From Acanthochlamys bracteata (taxonomy: Eukaryota > Streptophyta > Magnoliopsida > Pandanales > Velloziaceae), in the NCBI GenBank assembly GCA_019914995.1, contig CM034132.1, forward strand, positions 4,747,501-4,811,500: 64,000 nt of DNA, written 5' to 3'. The stretch's first letter is position 1, and each line of letters starts with the position of its first letter. Both the position numbers and the translations under genes were made by a program. Below the pieces are notes generated by a model that saw nothing but the letters and a program-made list of their open reading frames with translations, was not told the DNA's origin and did no database searches. Below are positions 58,939 to 64,000 of this stretch, one piece after another.

Positions 58939-59775
58939 AATATTCGTAACTAGATACAAGTTAAATTTAATAGTGTGTTTAATATTGCTTACCATAAAAT
59001 AATTTTTAATTTTTAATATATTTTTATAAATATATAAAGTAAAAATTAAAATTAAAAATTATAAAAAATTCTACAAACATAATTTTTTTATTATATATTT
59101 TTAAAATAAAAAAGAAAATTTTATTTTAAAAAAATAAAAAATATTTTTATTATTTTTTAAATAAAATATAAATTCCTTTTTAAAAATTTATAAAAATATT
59201 TTTTAACATGTACTTATTAGTTTTTAAAATAAAAAATAAAATTCAATTTTTAAAAAAAGTAAGAATATTTTTTATTTAAAAAATTTTATTTCCGAAAGAG
59301 CTCCGCTCTTAGCTTGCTGGTGATAATCTTAAAGGAATATGTCGGTTGTTTGACGGTGAATCGTATTACTGTTGGTATGCTCTTTTCGACTGCACTATGC
59401 TCTTATCCAAAGAGATATTGACCAGACTGACAATACACATCTTCTATCTTTCTTTTCTCTTTCTTTCACATTTTGTGTGTGAAACAATATCTTTTCTTTT
59501 TGGGTAAATTTCAATTCAATATTTAGCTAGCTTGATGCAAATTTGGTCAGAAGGAAAAACAACTTTGCCAAATGCCCTATAGAGAAATTACGAAGACCCT
59601 TAACATATCCTTTTCCCACCCTTCTACCACAAAATTTTCAGCGAAACACATACCAATCAAGCTAGCAATTGTCACAGACATAAAGCTTGTGCTGCACTTG
59701 CCATGATATCAGTTTGTGCATTACATTGCAGCTTCTGGAGTTGCCATGCGTACTCCAATGAAACCCAAGTACACC
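58939..59775. other. AT-rich spacer
   Basis: Up to about 59290 almost pure A/T, probably further MITE debris. From 59300 mixed sequence without a recognised feature, leading into the 3' UTR of the second dehydrin gene. Confidence 0.4.
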
Positions 59776-59852
59776 TTATTCACACACACACATAAACTCT
59801 CTGTCTCTCTAGCAAAGACAAACATATGTTCGCAATTAGCTGACTAACATTT

Positions 59853-60386
59853 TCAGTGATCGCCCTGCAGTTTGTTCTTGATCTTTTCAACCAATCCCTT
59901 CTTCTCACCATGCTCACCAACTGCTGTTGTCGTTCCTGTGGCACCGAAATCACCAGTCGGGTGACTTTGATCAGTAGTGAACCCTTGCTGCTGGGTCTCA
60001 CCTGCCTTGTGCTGACCAGGGAGCTTCTCCTTGATCTTATCTGTTATTCCTTTCTTTCTCCTTCCCCCTTCTCCATCACTCTCCTGCAATTTGTCACTTC
60101 ATCACGCGTATGTTGGTAACATTTTCAGGTACAAACAATCATATAGAGAAGTTTAAGGTTGACATACAGAGCTAGAGCTGGAGCTGCTGCCAGTGCGGTG
60201 AAGCTTGCTGCCACCGATGCCACTTTCTTTGTCTGCGCTGCCAAGCTGTTGCTCAATAACACCTTGGTGTTCACTGTAACCAGTCTTAGCAGTTTGAGCT
60301 AATTCATCCGGCTGCTGCTGGACTCTCTTCTCATCCTCGTCGGTGCGGTGAAGCTGGTGCTGGTGCTCGTCTCCGAATCCTGCCAT
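59853..60386 (-). CDS. Dehydrin (LEA group 2), SK2-type, with intron
   Basis: Two exons on the minus strand: 60168-60386 (73 codons from [10 protein letters not shown]) and 59853-60083 (76 codons plus stop), joined in phase 0 by an 84-bp intron (donor GTATGT, acceptor TTGCAG), giving 149 residues. The intron sits inside the serine run of the S-segment, the classic dehydrin position. Residues 62-83 hold KLHRTG, seven serines and [12 protein letters not shown]. Two K-segments follow, [14 protein letters not shown] (83-96) and [15 protein letters not shown] (133-147), linked by a Gly/Thr-rich phi-segment. No recognisable Y-segment. K-segments form amphipathic helices on membranes; the role in dehydration tolerance is known for the family and inferred here. 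Confidence 0.92.
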
Positions 60387-60490
60387 AACACAAAATTTGA
60401 TTTGAAGGAAGCTCTTGTTAGATGTATGTGCTAATCTCTTGCTCAATCTCTAAAAAATATGTCGACGGAGATTAAAGTTTGCACCTAAGA

Positions 60491-60575
60491 CTTTTTATAC
60501 TTTTTATACAGCAGGGCTGAAGGGATAAGTTTCTCAAACTGTGACGTTAGAATCGCCACGCGCCGTGCCCGCATG
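60491..60575 (-). promoter_or_regulatory. Promoter of the intron-bearing dehydrin
   Basis: TATA-like GTATAAAAAG lies on the minus strand (within 60491-60509), about 105-125 bp before the ATG. A GGCGCGTGGCG word (minus strand, about 60555-60565) resembles the CE3/ABRE-coupling element, and a TAACGTCAC word lies just below it. No perfect CACGTG was seen. Confidence 0.4.
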
Positions 60576-60579
60576 CACA

Positions 60580-61790
60580 TCTGGAAGATCGAGAAGGATT
60601 TGAGTGAAATCATGTAGAGACGTAGAATTTATTAATGTTAATTGCTTCTTATAACTTCTGTAGAACTCGCGAGAGTTCAACACGTAAGAAGACAGTTCAT
60701 TTAACTGAGAAACTTGGCAGAGTGACAGGCTTCTAGATCATTCATACTTGGTTTGTGATAAAGATTAGAAGCACAGATCGTTACCGACTCATTTCATATT
60801 CATAATTATCTTCTCTCTATTAGTAATACTTATCCTTTTTAAGATCTGTAACTGAACTCTTGGACTCTCGCTCATTGTAGAATTAAGGAAGCACGGTGAT
60901 GCTTAACACTTGGACATTAGTTTGGATAGATTTGTTTTAATTTATAAGTTGAAATAAATTGAAAATAATAAAATAAAAATGATTTTATAAATAATTTATA
61001 AATTATTTTTTTAATTTTATGTTATAAAAATAAAAGCTATACTGAATAATTTTTTAGGCGACTTTTGTTTATTTAAAAAAATAATATTATTAATCCTGTT
61101 AAATTAATATATATATATATATATATATATATTATTATAAAAATATTTTAGTTTTTAAATAATTTTTTTGAATTTTTAGTTCTTTTTTGTTAGACATTTT
61201 ATGCAACTTTTTTTTTAAAAAAATAAAATTTATTCAAACACATACTTTTTGTTTGTAAAAAGTTTTTAGCTACTTCTAATAAATTTAAAAAATAACTTTT
61301 ATTACAAAAATTAAAACTTGTAAGTTTTGTGAAACGGTCCCTAGTGGGAATGAAGATTACTTTAAGATAAATCTTTCAAGCGATTGATCTTTTCAATGAA
61401 CAATTGGGATACTGAAAGTGTTACGTGCTTGTTTAAAGTAGTCTCAGACTAGTAGGACAAAATGCATATCGAGATGAAAAGTAAAAAGGTTAAAAAAAAA
61501 CGTGATTCATTACTTTATTTGCTGAACTTCACAGATTGTTTGTGATACTCAAGACTATTCACCGTAAGCTAAGACCCTTAAATTTTGTGTGATGTTCAGG
61601 ATTCGGGATCGTGTTGTAGAACAATTGAATTAGTCCTTCATCTTCAGTTTAGAAACCCCATGGACTAACAAATGAAATTATCATGGAAGAAAAAAAGCTA
61701 CTATATTAATTAACATATGAACCATGCCATTACAGAATACAGATATGGCAGGCCGGGTCATGGTTGCACAACATCGTACACACACGATCA
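60580..61790. other. Spacer between dehydrin genes, with (AT)n microsatellite and MITE-like stretch
   Basis: From about 60925 to 61345 the sequence is AT-rich with loosely inverted ends (tagtttggatag / tagggaccgtttcac on the other strand), a MITE-like pattern without a fixed duplication. Inside it lies a pure (AT)n tract of about 26 bases at 61105-61131. Nothing else was recognised. Confidence 0.4.
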
Positions 61791-61931
61791 CTTATTCACA
61801 CACTCCCTCTCTTACACACATTAATACAATAATACCATAGTGCTGGCTAGCCAGCAGTAATGGCACCAGTTGCACACAAACACACTAATACGTACCCAAG
61901 TTCCCACTACAACCTCGATGCAGTAGAGAAA

Positions 61932-62387
61932 TTACTGGCCACCCTGGATCTTGTCCTTGATCTTATCCATCATGCCCTTCTTCTCTCCATGCTCACCGGT
62001 TGCAGTAGTAGTTCCGGTTGTTCCGGTGGTACCGTAGCCGGTTGTTCCGGTGGTACCGTAGCCGCCAGTGTGGTGACCCTCAGTGGTCAACCCTTGCTGG
62101 GTGTCACCTTCCTTGTGTTGACCAGGAAGTTTCTCCTTGACCTTGTCTTTGAGTCCCTTCTTCCTCCTTCCTCCTTCTCCGTCGCTCTCCGAGCTGGAGC
62201 TGGAGCTGCTGCCGCTGCGGTGGAGCTTACTAGTGATGCCACCCGTCATTCCGTGTTGCTGCTTGTTCTGATCATGCTGCTGCCCCTGAACTCCTTCCTG
62301 TGCACCGTATCCTGCCTGAGCAGGTGCACCAAACTCATCGGTTCGGTCGGTGCGGTGCTGCTGGTGCTGGTTTCCGAATCCCTCCAT
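61932..62387 (-). CDS. Dehydrin (LEA group 2), Y-like SK2-type, intronless
   Basis: A single 151-residue frame from the ATG at 62387 ([10 protein letters not shown]). RTDEFGAPA at about 15-23 resembles a Y-segment (T/VDEYGNP). The S-segment is SKLHRSG plus a serine run and [12 protein letters not shown] (53-78). Two K-segments are [14 protein letters not shown] (76-89) and [16 protein letters not shown] (135-150), separated by a Gly/Thr-rich region with a short GYGTTGTT repeat. It is closest to the gene at 59.85 kb, 1.5 kb away and in the same orientation, but has no intron in the S-segment. Both 3' flanks carry TTATTCACACAC (59776 and 61792), further evidence of tandem duplication. Confidence 0.93.
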   Translation of the reverse strand: MEGFGNQHQQHRTDRTDEFGAPAQAGYGAQEGVQGQQHDQNKQQHGMTGGITSKLHRSGSSSSSSSESDGEGGRRKKGLKDKVKEKLPGQHKEGDTQQGLTTEGHHTGGYGTTGTTGYGTTGTTGTTTATGEHGEKKGMMDKIKDKIQGGQ

Positions 62388-62490
62388 TATCTTAACTAAC
62401 TAGAGTAGTTTGTCGAAGACAACCGCTTTTGTAAAACAACTTTGTTGTGAATGCTCTTTTTGTTGCTGGTGGATGAGTGGAGTCGTGATT

Positions 62491-62739
62491 GTTTATATAG
62501 GAACCGGGAGAGTGGAAGGGATGGAAGGGATAAGAGTGTTAATAGTGTAGGACAGAATTATTGGGACACTTGGAAAAAATTGAGGCAGACGGAAAGGAAT
62601 CACACACATAAGGATATACATGTTGGAGATTTGAATGCTTCTTTTCACTTTGTTGAAATGTGAAGCAAGGTAGTTAAGGTGTTATTTGCCAGCGCATTCT
62701 TCTGGTGAGCATGGATTCTATTTTCAAGTTTAACACGTG
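62491..62739 (-). promoter_or_regulatory. Promoter of the third dehydrin
   Basis: TATA box CTATATAAAC on the minus strand (62491-62500), identical to that of the first dehydrin and 104 bp before the ATG. A G-box/ABRE CACGTG lies at 62734-62739, about 350 bp upstream of the ATG. Confidence 0.55.
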
Positions 62740-64000
62740 TGAGAGGGTTGCGTGGCGCTCGATTGAGATACACCATACCGACGTCGATAGAAATTTTTTA
62801 CTCTGTGACCGGATTGGGTTGATCGAATTCTTTTCGTACTCTAACTTTTTTTCGGTATATAGTGTATTTTATTATATAAATAACTTTTGGTGTGGAAACT
62901 TAAAGTTTGATAGATAGATATAATAGAACTGAAATTTAAAATAGTAATTAAATTACATAAAAATAAATTTAGATAAATTAAATTTTAATATGAAAGTAAA
63001 AATACAATTTGAAACTATAACTAAAATACACAAAAATTTAGTATAGAGAAAGAAAATGCCTATTAGTGTATAATTTTTTATATTACAACAATAATATAAT
63101 TATCATCAAGGGTTTCCAAGAAATTTTTACGGCAGAGTAGAAAAATAGCTAATGCGATACTCCAATGTAGGTATTGTGAGGGTATTTGAACAATACCAGT
63201 CATGATCGATATCATCTACCGCCAAACCTATTTTGCTGCAATCTAATATGACACAATTAATCAAGCAGATGAATTAAGATCATTTTTGGAGAAAAAGAAA
63301 TAACACTTCCTGCCAACGGAATCCGTGAATTGGAAAGGAAGCAGATGACTCGTGGTGTTTAACAATTTTGCCAAAACTTCAAAAAAATCATCGCTTTGTG
63401 GTAGGGATGAGCTTTGAAAGGCGAGTTTCAATCAGTGAGGTTCGTTGGAAGATAATGTAGATATATTTGTTCCAGATGAGAATCACCTTAAACGTGTCGG
63501 CTCGTGTCAGTTAAGCGCCTGAGAAGGCACACGTCACGGCATAATTGTAAAAATCGGATCGGATATCGAATCGAAAAATCTGTTCGGATCACGATTCTGA
63601 GGTTTGAACCGTCGAGTCAACCGATCAAACCGTCGAATCAATAATATTAAAATATTTTTAACTAATAATAATAATTATAATAAAAAATTTACTACTAATA
63701 ACATTACCAATAATAATAACTATAGCAATTATAACAAAAAATTAGAGTATTTTTATTATATCATTAATATCAACAACAACAATATTAAAGTATTGCCACT
63801 ATAATTGCCACCACCAATAATAATAATAACAACTAAAATTTATAAATAGAAATTTTTAAATAAATTAGAAAATTAGAAAAAAATAAAACTATAAAATAGA
63901 TAAATCATAAAAGAGATATAACTAACTTTTTTAAGTATACATATTTGAGTTTAAATATTTTACAATATAAAAAATTTAAAAATCACTAATATTTGATATT
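62740..64000. other. No gene recognised
   Basis: AT-rich. At 63550-63640 there is a cggatcgg/gaaccgtcga word cluster like those near hAT-type elements, followed by (taa/aat)n-rich trinucleotide sequence to the end of the window; possibly the start of another non-autonomous element cut by the window edge. Confidence 0.35.

Noticed and set aside
61105..61131. (AT)n tract considered as a possible origin or matrix attachment site
   Set aside because: A plain dinucleotide microsatellite inside AT-rich MITE-like DNA; nothing else supports a functional role.
61860..62399. 179-codon plus-strand frame
   Set aside because: Exact antisense of the dehydrin at 61932-62387; serine and glycine codon runs keep it open. 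No family resemblance.
1..64000. CRISPR arrays, prokaryotic operons, rRNA or tRNA genes
   Set aside because: Spliced genes, plant transposons and composition show a plant nuclear region. The tRNA-like matches are only primer-binding sites of LTR elements.

Overview
This window looks like nuclear DNA of a flowering plant. It is strongly AT-rich and has spliced genes, dehydrin (LEA group 2) genes, pentatricopeptide-repeat and U-box gene relics, and dense Ty1/Copia, Ty3/Athila, hAT, CACTA and small MITE-type elements. The species, and even monocot versus eudicot, cannot be fixed from the sequence alone.

Four loci look like intact genes. One is a six-coding-exon gene for the exosome ring subunit RRP42 (leader exon about 28.65-29.10 kb, CDS 30.37-32.64 kb, plus strand). 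The other three are dehydrin genes, all on the minus strand: 49.99-50.61 kb (intronless, one K-segment, a 37-residue tandem repeat), 59.85-60.39 kb (one intron, two K-segments) and 61.93-62.39 kb (intronless, two K-segments). They form a small desiccation/cold/ABA-response cluster. Between the first and second lie a gag-only LTR element, PPR debris and a composite satellite-like repeat.

The rest is mostly transposon strata. At 5.13-11.90 kb is an old plus-strand Copia element carrying a solo Ty3-type LTR (6.58-7.96 kb, target-site duplication CTCAG) and a hAT-type MITE (10.07-10.60 kb). A fossil Copia pol piece lies at 12.74-13.65 kb. A minus-strand Copia element at 16.35-21.62 kb has a perfect TTAAG duplication. 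A short degenerate plus-strand Copia element lies at 21.98-24.86 kb. At 36.99-38.99 kb is a solo LTR of SIRE/Maximus type. At 39.77-48.59 kb is a minus-strand Athila element with readable gag-pol, broken by stops and frameshifts. At 51.84-54.95 kb is a 3.1-kb LTR element that encodes gag and protease but no polymerase. A CACTA terminus, a second hAT-like element (33.06-33.91 kb) and several small TAA-flanked MITEs fill other gaps.

Broken host genes are a PUB21-type U-box E3 ligase cut short and frameshifted (27.11-27.90 kb), PPR fragments (55.1-56.1 and about 57.6 kb), and an unidentified gene end at 15.2-15.4 kb. Nothing in the window amounts to a clearly new biological system. The most distinctive items are the repeat-expanded dehydrin, the gag/protease-only element, and a composite repeat built from roughly 24-26-bp units.
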